From NCBI GenBank assembly GCA_031262205.1, contig JAISID010000051.1, positions 1-11,242 on the forward strand: DNA of 11,242 nt, in the 5' to 3' direction. Source of the stretch: Holosporales bacterium. GTDB taxonomy: Bacteria > Pseudomonadota > Alphaproteobacteria > RUG11792. The position numbers and the translations under genes are program-made. This document shows, in pieces, positions 5,370 to 11,242 of this stretch. Positions within the stretch are counted from its first letter, which is position 1. Each line of letters begins with the position of its first letter. The notes beneath the pieces are model-generated. The model worked only from the letters and a program-made list of their open reading frames with translations, was not told the origin of the DNA and made no database searches.

Positions 5370-7295
5370 TTAAACATTTGCAGGTCGATTAGGGTTCTTA
5401 CCAGAGTTCCCCTTAGAGCTATTTGGAAGACCGCCTAGTTTAAATTCGTTTATCATATTATTGTCTTCCTCCTCTTTCCTCTGCAGTTCTTTACCCTCGA
5501 ATATAAGTTTCACTTCTTCTCCTGTGAGAGTCTCGTATTCTATTAGCTTTTGAGCGATTATTTCCAATTTGTCGCGATGCTTTGTCATCATTTTTTTAAC
5601 GTCGTTATAAGCTGCGTCGATGATTTTTTTTATTTCTTTATCCATAGTCTCCGACGTCGTTTGGGAAATTTGATCGCTAGCCTCAAGATAATATCCGTCG
5701 GAATCGTAAAAAGACCTAAGCCCCAGATCGTCGCTCATCCCCCATTTAATTATCATATTTTTCGCGGTCTTAGTCGCCTGTTTTATGTCCTGAGACGCTC
5801 CCGTCGTTATATTTTCCTCGCCAAAAATCATTTCCTCGGCGACTCTTCCTCCCAACGCAACTTTTATGTTAGATAACAGCTCGGTTTTTGTAATCGAAAA
5901 CTTATCTTTTTCTGGAAGTCTCACAACCATGCCGAGCGCTCCGCCTCGGGGAATTATCGTGACCTTATGGATTGGATCGCACTGCGGGACAAGAAGAGCT
6001 ATCAAAGCGTGTCCCGCTTCGTGATATGCCGTATTCTTTTTCTCTTCGTTCGTCATGCTCATTGATTTTCTCTCGGCTCCCATCATGACTCTATCTTTTG
6101 CCATTTCGAAATCCTTCATCGAAACGGAAAGATTATTTTTTTTAGCAGCTAAGAGAGCGGCTTCGTTAACTAAGTTTGCAAGCTCCGCGCCAGAAAAACC
6201 AGGGGTTCCTCTTGCAATTGTCTTTAGATTAACGTCGGGAGAAAGCGGAACGTCTTTCGAATGAACCTTCAGGATTTTTTCGCGCCCCGCCATATCCGGA
6301 TATTCCACGGTTATTTTTCTATCAAATCTGCCTGGGCGAAGAAGCGCGGGGTCTAGGATATCCGCTCTATTAGTCGCCGCGAGAACTATAACGCTCTGTT
6401 TTTCATCAAATCCGTCCATTTCAACCAGAAGCTGGTTCAGAGTCTGTTCTCTCTCGTCGTTGCCTCCTCTCATCGAGGAATCTCTGCGTCTTCCAACGGC
6501 GTCTATTTCGTCTATAAACACAATGCACGGCGAGTGTTTTTTTGCGTTCTCAAACATATCTCTAACTCTGCTCGCTCCAACGCCGACGAAAACTTCCACG
6601 AAATCAGAACCTGAAATACTAAAAAACGGCGCGTTAGCCTCGCCTGCAATCGCCCTTGCCAGCAAAGTTTTTCCATTCCCAGGATCGCCGACTAAGAGGA
6701 CTCCTCGCGGTATTTTCCCTCCTAAACGTTGGAATTTTTGAGGCGATTTTAAGAAATCAACTATTTCTTCTAATTCTTGTTTCGCTTCGTCGATTCCAGC
6801 AACGTCGGCAAACGTTACGTTCACTTTCTTAGCTTGAAACATTTTCGCTTTAGCTTTGCCTAAGCCGAGCGCTCCGCCGCCGATTCCTCCTTTGCCTCCC
6901 GATTGCATTTGTCTTGAAGAATAGATCATAAGGCCGACTAAAAGAATAATAGGGAACCACTGTATTAAAATCGATATAAGGAATCCCCATCCGGATTCTC
7001 CCGTGTCTACTTTTATTTCAACGTCGTTTTTAAGGAGTTTATCTATCATCTTGAGATCGTTTGGAGTAATGGTTGAAAAAATCTTGCCGTTCTGTAGCAA
7101 CCCAGTTATTTTAGAAGACGAATTTCGCACCAGAACTTCTTTAACATTCCCATTTGATGCTTCTTTCATAAATTGGGAATAACTTAACTCCTGCTGACCG
7201 TTTCTTAAGAATTTCCCGTCGAAAGGATTTGCAAGCAAAAACAAAATTCCTATTAAAATTATCCAAGACAAAATGTTTTTTGTATTTCTTTTCAT
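5370..7295 (-). CDS. ftsH: ATP-dependent zinc metalloprotease FtsH
   Basis: FtsH is a membrane-anchored AAA+ hexamer that extracts and degrades misfolded membrane proteins and some soluble regulators. Numbered from the ATG at 7295 it has 641 residues: membrane segment 1 at about 8-22, a periplasmic domain to about 103, segment 2 at about 104-127, a Gly-rich linker, Walker A GDPGNGKT (203-210), pore FVG (236-238), Walker B VFIDE (259-263), the arginine region RPGRFDR (320-326), and the zinc motif HEAGH (425-429) with Asp503 as likely third ligand. The C-terminal tail is polar and repetitive. Walker A departs from the near-universal GPPGTGKT at two places but keeps the essential G, K and T. A TTG three codons upstream (7304) would also be in frame; the ATG gives the usual N-terminus. 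No Shine-Dalgarno is seen. Confidence 0.97.
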   Translation of the reverse strand: MKRNTKNILSWIILIGILFLLANPFDGKFLRNGQQELSYSQFMKEASNGNVKEVLVRNSSSKITGLLQNGKIFSTITPNDLKMIDKLLKNDVEIKVDTGESGWGFLISILIQWFPIILLVGLMIYSSRQMQSGGKGGIGGGALGLGKAKAKMFQAKKVNVTFADVAGIDEAKQELEEIVDFLKSPQKFQRLGGKIPRGVLLVGDPGNGKTLLARAIAGEANAPFFSISGSDFVEVFVGVGASRVRDMFENAKKHSPCIVFIDEIDAVGRRRDSSMRGGNDEREQTLNQLLVEMDGFDEKQSVIVLAATNRADILDPALLRPGRFDRKITVEYPDMAGREKILKVHSKDVPLSPDVNLKTIARGTPGFSGAELANLVNEAALLAAKKNNLSVSMKDFEMAKDRVMMGAERKSMSMTNEEKKNTAYHEAGHALIALLVPQCDPIHKVTIIPRGGALGMVVRLPEKDKFSITKTELLSNIKVALGGRVAEEMIFGEENITTGASQDIKQATKTAKNMIIKWGMSDDLGLRSFYDSDGYYLEASDQISQTTSETMDKEIKKIIDAAYNDVKKMMTKHRDKLEIIAQKLIEYETLTGEEVKLIFEGKELQRKEEEDNNMINEFKLGGLPNSSKGNSGKNPNRPANV

Positions 7296-7329
7296 GCGAG
7301 GCAACAGTTAAGAAATTTGCTTAAATACA

Positions 7330-7335
7330 ATTATA
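7330..7335 (-). promoter_or_regulatory. Candidate ftsH promoter (-10 box)
   Basis: The minus strand reads TATAAT, a perfect -10, about 35 bases before the ftsH ATG. No good -35 sits at 17 bp. A TTGAAG further upstream, 18 bp from an overlapping TAATAT, is the best alternative pairing. The position suits a short leader. Confidence 0.45.
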
Positions 7336-7355
7336 TATTAGCATAGGAAACACCT

Positions 7356-7389
7356 AGTCTTCAATCAGACTTCTCTTTGAGAAGAAGTC
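7356..7389. other. Two competing hairpins upstream of ftsH
   Basis: AGTCT (7356-7360) pairs with AGACT (7367-7371), while GACTTCTC (7368-7375) pairs with GAGAAGAAGTC (7379-7389) with bulged bases and a 3-nt loop. The two stems share 7368-7371 and exclude each other. They lie just upstream of the candidate ftsH -10, so they would be operator-like DNA or the end of a transcript rather than an ftsH leader. Confidence 0.3.
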
Positions 7390-7589
7390 GCTAAAAGACT
7401 CTGCGTTTTTAAGCGAATCCTCCGAACATGAGGTAGATGAGTTATAATCTAATCGCCGAAATTTCCAAAGATTTATAAGCTCTGTATGTTAGATGATAAT
7501 CTCTTATTAATTACGAATCATCTCCTAATGCGTAGCGGATAAGTGTGTTTTAAAATCTTATGGAATCATCCCCTCGTATGCAGTAATGC

Positions 7590-7613
7590 TTTTATAAGCG
7601 CAATCTTATAAAA
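7590..7613. other. Perfect AT-rich hairpin in the inverted-repeat spacer
   Basis: TTTTATAAG (7590-7598) and CTTATAAAA (7605-7613) pair over nine bases with a 6-nt loop CGCAAT. On the nuoD strand it lies 78 nt beyond the start of the TGGGAATCAT motif; a similar hairpin lies 79 nt beyond the pheS copy. Confidence 0.55.
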
Positions 7614-7672
7614 TAGCTTACTTTAAGCATACTTATAAACTTCTTTTATATGAATCTATTTATTCTACTGCG

Positions 7673-7691
7673 CGTTGAGGGATGATTCCCA
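7673..7691 (-). repeat. 3'-end motif copy beyond nuoD
   Basis: The minus strand reads TGGGAATCAT, four bases, CAACG. It is sense to nuoD, 62 nt past its stop codon, and forms part of the right arm of the large inverted repeat. Confidence 0.55.
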
Positions 7692-7752
7692 TTACGAAAG
7701 GTTTGGATATCGAGTATGGATTACATCAACCTATTTACAGAACTAAGCAACT

Positions 7753-8856
7753 TTATCTATCGCAACAGCCCATAATAAAATCCAGCGAGCCAAGGATTGC
7801 GGCAATATCTGGTATCTTTACGCCGACCAGCAATTTTTTCAAAAATTGGATATGCGCGAACGAAGGAGATTTAAAATGCATTCTATAAGGCTTAGTTTGA
7901 TCTTCTTCGGTTATTATATGTATTCCAAATTCGCCGCGCGGCGTTTCGGTTGAAGAATATATAATTGTATTTTTAGGGAGTTTGATTTTCCTATGCAAAG
8001 GAAGCGTAGTTTCTCTAGGCGTCAATTCTAAGCATTGTTTTATAAGATCGCAGCTTTGCTTAATTTCTAAAAATCTCAATTTCATTCTGTCGTAACAATC
8101 CCCTCCCGTTAACGTTATAGGAGTAAATTTCAATAGTTTGTATGCCCCGTAAGGATGTGACCGTCTAACGTCGTATTCCACTCCAGACGCTCTTAAGTTG
8201 ACTCCCGAAAGCCCGTTTCTAACAGCTTGCGTCGGCGATATTTTCCCTATGCCCTTCGTTCGTTTTATGAAGATTCTGTTGCTTAACGCCAGCTTTTCCA
8301 CAGCGTCGAGATAAAAATTAATTTTGTCTAAAAACTTACTGATTTTCTGGACAACATTATCTGAAATATCATTGGAAACGCCGCCGGGAACGTAATATGC
8401 AAGATGCATTCTTGCTCCGGTTGTTTCTTCAAATATTTCCATTATTTTTTCTCTTTCTTCGAAACCGTAGAGGAATAAACTAAGACAACCAAGATCGAAC
8501 GTCATAGAGCCTATCCCCATTATATGGCTTGAAATTCTCGTTAATTCGTCAAATATAGTTCTTATAAAAATCGCCCGCAGCGGCGGCGTTATATTTAACA
8601 ACTTTTCAATCGCTAAAACGTAAGCGTGTTCTTGAATAACAGGCGAGAGGTAGTCCAATCGATCTATGTATGGAATGATTGAAACAAAATCTTTAGACTC
8701 GACAAGTTTTTCAACCCCCCTATGCAGATACCCGACCTCAGGTTCGCACGCAACGACTTCCTCGCCTCGCATCTTTAATTTTAACCGCAAAACCCCATGA
8801 GTCGAAGGATGATGAGGGCCGAAATTAAGCGAATAAGTATTATCGTTTTGGGGCAT
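7753..8856 (-). CDS. nuoD: NADH-quinone oxidoreductase subunit D (complex I 49-kDa subunit)
   Basis: NuoD belongs to the peripheral arm of complex I, lies on the cytoplasmic face, and forms with NuoB the quinone-binding chamber. The 367-residue product has the conserved GPHHPSTHG (13-21), whose histidine faces the quinone headgroup, and PYIDRLDY (62-69), whose Tyr69 matches the quinone-contacting tyrosine of the family. EVGYLHRG (40-47), PGGVSND (157-163) and TPRGEFG (305-311) are also typical. It ends at the expected DR, but the last residues read GCCDR where GE(V/I)DR is usual. It is slightly short but intact at both ends. Its ATG lies inside the rbfA end (17-bp overlap), so translation is probably coupled. 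No other nuo gene is in the window. Confidence 0.97.
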   Translation of the reverse strand: MPQNDNTYSLNFGPHHPSTHGVLRLKLKMRGEEVVACEPEVGYLHRGVEKLVESKDFVSIIPYIDRLDYLSPVIQEHAYVLAIEKLLNITPPLRAIFIRTIFDELTRISSHIMGIGSMTFDLGCLSLFLYGFEEREKIMEIFEETTGARMHLAYYVPGGVSNDISDNVVQKISKFLDKINFYLDAVEKLALSNRIFIKRTKGIGKISPTQAVRNGLSGVNLRASGVEYDVRRSHPYGAYKLLKFTPITLTGGDCYDRMKLRFLEIKQSCDLIKQCLELTPRETTLPLHRKIKLPKNTIIYSSTETPRGEFGIHIITEEDQTKPYRMHFKSPSFAHIQFLKKLLVGVKIPDIAAILGSLDFIMGCCDR

Positions 8857-9259
8857 CGTTTTGTAATAATTCCTCTATCCGTTCTGAATATTCAATTGAT
8901 CCGTCAAGTTTAAATGATAAATTTGGAATAAATTTTAACCTCATTTTTTTAGCAATCAGGTCTTTGAAGAAGTGAGACTGCAACGAAAAGAATTTCAATG
9001 TTTCGTCTTTTTTCTCTTCTTTTAGAGAACTCACAAATACCTTTGCATTCTTGAGATCAGGGGATAAGTCGACATACGTTATTGTGATGAAGTCTGGCGG
9101 CATTGATTCCTTTTCGTGATTTGGCAATGAAGGAAAGTCGCCGCGAGCGAGAGCCGTAGAGAATACTTCCCTGATTTGAGACGCAATCCTATCGTTTCTC
9201 CGCCCAATTGTTTTCTTCTTTTCGATCTTGAATAAATTTAAACCAGACATAGACCGCAT
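8840..9259 (-). CDS. rbfA: Ribosome-binding factor A
   Basis: RbfA binds the 30S subunit and helps mature the 5' end of 16S rRNA, and matters in cold growth. The 139-residue product has a family-typical order: a basic helix with RRNDRIASQIREVF (20-33), a strand region ITITYVDLSPDLKNAKVFVSS (58-78, with the SPDLxxAxVFV signature), and a second half with RLKFIPNLSFKLDGSIEYSERIEELL (106-131), matching RLK-PxLxFxxD-S-RI. This is a KH-like fold. Two in-frame ATGs compete: 9259 and 9250. A GAGG lies only two bases before the first and eleven before the second, so the start is uncertain by three codons. The usual neighbours infB and truB are absent; the 3' end overlaps nuoD. Confidence 0.95.
   Translation of the reverse strand: MRSMSGLNLFKIEKKKTIGRRNDRIASQIREVFSTALARGDFPSLPNHEKESMPPDFITITYVDLSPDLKNAKVFVSSLKEEKKDETLKFFSLQSHFFKDLIAKKMRLKFIPNLSFKLDGSIEYSERIEELLQNDAPKR
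8842..8863. repeat. 9-bp direct repeat at the rbfA-nuoD overlap
   Basis: ATCGTTTTG occurs at 8842-8850 and 8855-8863, thirteen bases apart, spanning the rbfA stop and nuoD start. It may mark a slippage duplication that created or altered the overlap. Confidence 0.5.
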
Positions 9260-9285
9260 AGCCTCAAAACTAACCGTATGCTTTT

Positions 9286-9294
9286 ATCATATCA
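9286..9294 (-). promoter_or_regulatory. Candidate rbfA-nuoD promoter (extended -10)
   Basis: The minus strand reads TG, one base, TATGAT, an extended -10 with five of six consensus bases, about 30 nt before the first rbfA ATG. No clear -35 is present, as is common with extended -10 promoters. Confidence 0.4.
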
Positions 9295-9400
9295 AAAGTC
9301 TTCGCCGCTTTTGCTTTAATTTAACGGCTTCGCTAAACTTGAGCTTTCGGTTATAATTTCGAGCTATTTATAAAGGAAAAGTTTTTAGGAATTAATCTTT

Positions 9401-9427
9401 TTGAGTCATTCCCTGCCTTGGTATACT
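9401..9427 (+). promoter_or_regulatory. Orphan extended -10 promoter candidate
   Basis: TATACT (9422-9427) is preceded by TGG, an extended -10, with TTGAGT (9401-9406) only 15 bp upstream. It points right, yet pheS starts 490 nt away, so it would make either a long leader or a separate small RNA across parS. No protein-coding frame of note follows. The rest of 9260-9918 holds no credible gene. Confidence 0.3.
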
Positions 9428-9657
9428 ACGGGTATAAATATTGACGCAGTGAAATTTGAATAATTTACAAATATATTTAAGATAATTCTAGAAAACCAAT
9501 TCCTTACAAGCAGTAATGATTTTAGATTAAAATTCAATAATATATGAAGATTTATAATGCATGGGTTGATAGAAACTCTAGCTGTATACTTCTTTTACAA
9601 ATTCTAATTTATCTACCCTATATTAGAAAGATAGTTTCTTAAACGTATCCAAAATAC

Positions 9658-9681
9658 AAAATGTTTCACGTGAAACATTTT
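9658..9681. promoter_or_regulatory. parS centromere-like site 2
   Basis: The 24-bp perfect palindrome is identical to the one at 5221-5244, including the AAAA and TTTT flanks, with core TGTTTCACGTGAAACA (9662-9677). It lies in the divergent rbfA-pheS gap. Confidence 0.88.
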
Positions 9682-9850
9682 ATAATTCAGAAAACTCAAC
9701 GGCATCTCCTTAGACGACCTGCGAGCATAGTCTTGCATACAAAAAAGTTACCGATAATTGCAAATGCTGGGAAAAAGGACAACTGAGTCTAAGTCTTCTC
9801 GACGCTCTGGCATACTAAGACAGTCCCCAAGATAATTTAGGAAATGTTGC

Positions 9851-9862
9851 GTCTAATTAGAC
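9851..9862. promoter_or_regulatory. Operator-like palindrome upstream of pheS
   Basis: GTCTAATTAGAC is a perfect 12-bp palindrome centred about 62 bp before the pheS ATG. A weak -35 (TTAGAC, 9857-9862) overlaps it, with TTATGT or TATGTT downstream as a possible -10. A dimeric regulator site is plausible but unproven. Confidence 0.35.
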
Positions 9863-9918
9863 TGTAAGAGTTAAAATGTGTTATGTTGTCAATATCGCAT
9901 ATTAATTATTAGTAGCTT

Positions 9919-10971
9919 ATGCTAACTTCTTCTATTGAATTTTCCAAACTCGAGAGCGAATTAAGCTCTTGGTTAGACAAAATTTCAGAAGCGCCGTCGT
10001 TTGCAGAATTAGATAAAATTAAAACCAGTTTGGTTGGAAAATCAGGCGCGGTTACGGCTGCATTTAAAACTTTAAAAGATTTGCCTACCGAAGAAAAGAA
10101 GAATCAAGGCGAAAAACTAAATAAAATTAAAGACAGAATAGAAAACGCCATATCTTCTCAAACTAAGAAATTAGAGAAACATCTAATATCCGAAAAATTA
10201 AAAAATGAAACCGTCGACATTACTCTTCCTGTTGAAAACGAAAGATTCGGGGGCTTGCATCTTATTACTCAAGCCGTAAGAACAATCAGAGATTACTATC
10301 TTTCAAGAGGATTCCGCGTGTTGGACGGACCGGAGATTGAAACTGACTTTTTTAATTTCACCGCTCTAAACACGCCGGAGCATCACCCCGCTCGGCAAAG
10401 CAGCGATACGTTTTATATAGACGGTTTAAATGAAACGTTGCTCAGAACCCAAACGTCTTGCGTTCAAATAAGAGCGATGATTAACGAAGGCATCCCTATC
10501 AGGATGGTCTCAATTGGGAAAACTTATAGAAACGACAAATTAGACGCCACCCATTCGCCTATGTTTCACCAGATAGAAGGTTTGGTTGTCGATAAAAAAC
10601 CGATTAGCATTGGCCATCTAAAAAGCGAGCTTATGAAATTTATATCGTTTTTCTTTGAAATCAAGGATGTCGCTATTAGATTCAGACCCAGTTTTTTCCC
10701 ATTCACAGAGCCGGGGATGGAGTTTGATTGTCGATATACAAAAAAAGACGGCAAAATAATAGTGACGCCAAACGGCGACAAATGGCTTGAAATGGGAGGA
10801 GCAGGTATGGTTCATCCGAATGTCTTTAGAAATTGCGGCATAACAGAACAAGCCTATGGGTTTGCATACGGTATCGGGGTCGACCGGCTAATCATGATAA
10901 AACATGGGATTCAAGATATCAGAAATCTGTTTGACACAGACTCTAGATGGCTTAGGTATTACGGACTGTAG
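9919..10971 (+). CDS. pheS: Phenylalanine--tRNA ligase alpha subunit
   Basis: PheS is the catalytic chain of the (alpha-beta)2 phenylalanyl-tRNA synthetase, which charges tRNA-Phe in the cytoplasm. The 350-residue product has the usual length. An N-terminal coiled-coil tRNA-binding arm (about 1-95) is followed by the class II core: GPEIETDFFNFTALNTPEHH (137-156), motif 2 with YRND...DATHSPMFHQIEG (203-221), MGGAGMVHPNV (292-302), and motif 3 GFAYGIGVDR (314-323). Ala316 matches the residue that shapes the phenylalanine pocket (A294 in E. coli). Two in-frame TAG codons just upstream fix the ATG; there is no Shine-Dalgarno. pheT, usually adjacent, does not follow: the next 271 bp are non-coding. 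Confidence 0.98.
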   Translation: MLTSSIEFSKLESELSSWLDKISEAPSFAELDKIKTSLVGKSGAVTAAFKTLKDLPTEEKKNQGEKLNKIKDRIENAISSQTKKLEKHLISEKLKNETVDITLPVENERFGGLHLITQAVRTIRDYYLSRGFRVLDGPEIETDFFNFTALNTPEHHPARQSSDTFYIDGLNETLLRTQTSCVQIRAMINEGIPIRMVSIGKTYRNDKLDATHSPMFHQIEGLVVDKKPISIGHLKSELMKFISFFFEIKDVAIRFRPSFFPFTEPGMEFDCRYTKKDGKIIVTPNGDKWLEMGGAGMVHPNVFRNCGITEQAYGFAYGIGVDRLIMIKHGIQDIRNLFDTDSRWLRYYGL

Positions 10972-11000
10972 CTTATACTTAAAAGTGAGGCGATAAAATT

Positions 11001-11024
11001 TGGGAATCATAATATCCTCTAACG
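11001..11024 (+). repeat. 3'-end motif copy beyond pheS
   Basis: TGGGAATCAT, nine bases, TAACG, 30 nt after the pheS stop and sense to it. The preceding GGCGATAAAA resembles the GGCTTTAAA before the rlmE and ftsH copies. Confidence 0.55.
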
Positions 11025-11048
11025 TATAGTCATAACTTTGAAGTACGA

Positions 11049-11068
11049 TTTCTACAAAATGTAGGAAA
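11049..11068 (+). other. Small hairpin downstream of pheS
   Basis: CTACA (11052-11056) pairs with TGTAG (11060-11064) over a 3-nt loop, and TTT pairs with AAA outside a bulged G. No U-run follows, so a standard intrinsic terminator is not established. Confidence 0.35.
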
Positions 11069-11079
11069 ACATACTTAAC

Positions 11080-11102
11080 GTTATAAAAGTTAGATTTATA
11101 AC
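11080..11102 (+). other. Perfect AT-rich hairpin downstream of pheS
   Basis: GTTATAAA (11080-11087) and TTTATAAC (11095-11102) pair over eight bases with a 7-nt loop. Composition and distance from the TGGGAATCAT motif match the hairpin beyond nuoD. Confidence 0.5.
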
Positions 11103-11158
11103 TAATTAAAAGGTAGTTTCTTTCTATAACATTTATCTTTTGGCTTCACGCGATTATA

Positions 11159-11242
11159 CCGATTTATTAAAAGCGCAGCTTGTCAAGGGACGCCTCGCTT
11201 TGCTCGGCTCTCACGCCCTTGACAAGTCGCTTTATAAATCGG
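11159..11242. repeat. Large GC-richer palindrome at the window edge
   Basis: CCGATTTAT (11159-11167), AAAGCG (11170-11175) and CTTGTCAAGGG (11179-11189) pair in order with CCCTTGACAAG (11216-11226), CGCTTT (11228-11233) and ATAAATCGG (11234-11242), with small bulges. About 28 bp of stem close a loop of roughly 21 nt. The centre is clearly richer in GC than the AT-rich flank. No T-run follows within view. The pairing reaches the last base, so it may be longer. Confidence 0.75.

Larger units (their letters stand above)
7560..7692. repeat. Large interrupted inverted repeat between nuoD and ftsH
   Basis: The left arm 7560-7585 and right arm 7666-7692 are complementary: GGAATCATCCCCTC faces GAGGGATGATTCCC with one bulge in each arm, and CAGTA (7581-7585) faces TACTG (7666-7670). 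The roughly 80-nt spacer holds a second perfect hairpin (7590-7613). A partial third copy, GAATCATCTCCT, lies near 7515. The rest of 7296-7752 holds no credible gene. Confidence 0.6.

Noticed and set aside
7682..7888. Plus-strand open frame antisense to the nuoD end
   Set aside because: It overlaps the strongly supported nuoD 3' end and begins inside the inverted repeat; no independent coding evidence.
9260..9918. Replication origin next to parS
   Set aside because: No cluster of DnaA boxes (TTATCCACA-like) and no dnaA, gidA or hemE genes seen; parS only implies proximity.
1..11242. tRNA or other structural RNA genes
   Set aside because: No cloverleaf with a T-arm GTTCGA block, and no tmRNA, RNase P or SRP RNA core was recognised in the gaps.

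Overview
The window reads as a piece of an alphaproteobacterial chromosome. NuoD, RlmE, ClpP and FtsH resemble alphaproteobacterial forms. The genes are rich in Lys, Asn and Ile, intergenic DNA is AT-rich, coding density is low (about three quarters), and familiar operons are broken up. Together these suggest a host-associated, reduced genome of the Rickettsiales/Holosporales kind; that placement is inference, not proof. The standard bacterial code fits: clpP ends in TGA, pheS in TAG, the others in TAA.

Layout. 1-796: no credible intact gene; diverged tandem repeats, two CtrA-like TTAA-N7-TTAA motifs and a probable decayed reading frame on the minus strand. 797-1444 (-): rlmE. 1445-1664: divergent promoter region. 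1665-4959 (+): tig, clpP, clpX, the classic chaperone/protease cluster without lon; clpX has a good promoter of its own. 4960-5369: convergent gap with a parS site. 5370-7295 (-): ftsH. 7296-7752: nested inverted repeats. 7753-9259 (-): rbfA and nuoD, overlapping, with nuoD cut off from any other nuo gene. 9260-9918: divergent gap with a second, identical parS site. 9919-10971 (+): pheS with no pheT directly behind it. 10972-11242: hairpins and a large palindrome that runs to the window edge.

The genes serve two themes. Protein quality control: trigger factor meets nascent chains, ClpXP degrades soluble substrates, FtsH handles membrane and soluble substrates. Translation: RlmE methylates 23S rRNA, RbfA matures the 30S subunit, PheS is the catalytic chain of phenylalanyl-tRNA synthetase. 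NuoD is the lone respiratory gene.

The most interesting signals are not genes. First, two identical 24-bp palindromes centred on TGTTTCACGTGAAACA, the canonical ParB centromere site, lie 4.4 kb apart, which points to an origin-proximal segregation region. Second, an unlabelled motif, TGGGAATC(A/G)T then 4-9 bases then (T/C)AACG, lies at or after the 3' end of rlmE, ftsH, nuoD and pheS, each time in the sense orientation; a weaker relative follows clpX. No ordinary hairpin-plus-U-tract terminator is visible at these ends, so this may be a 3'-end signal or a dispersed repeat that favours gene ends.
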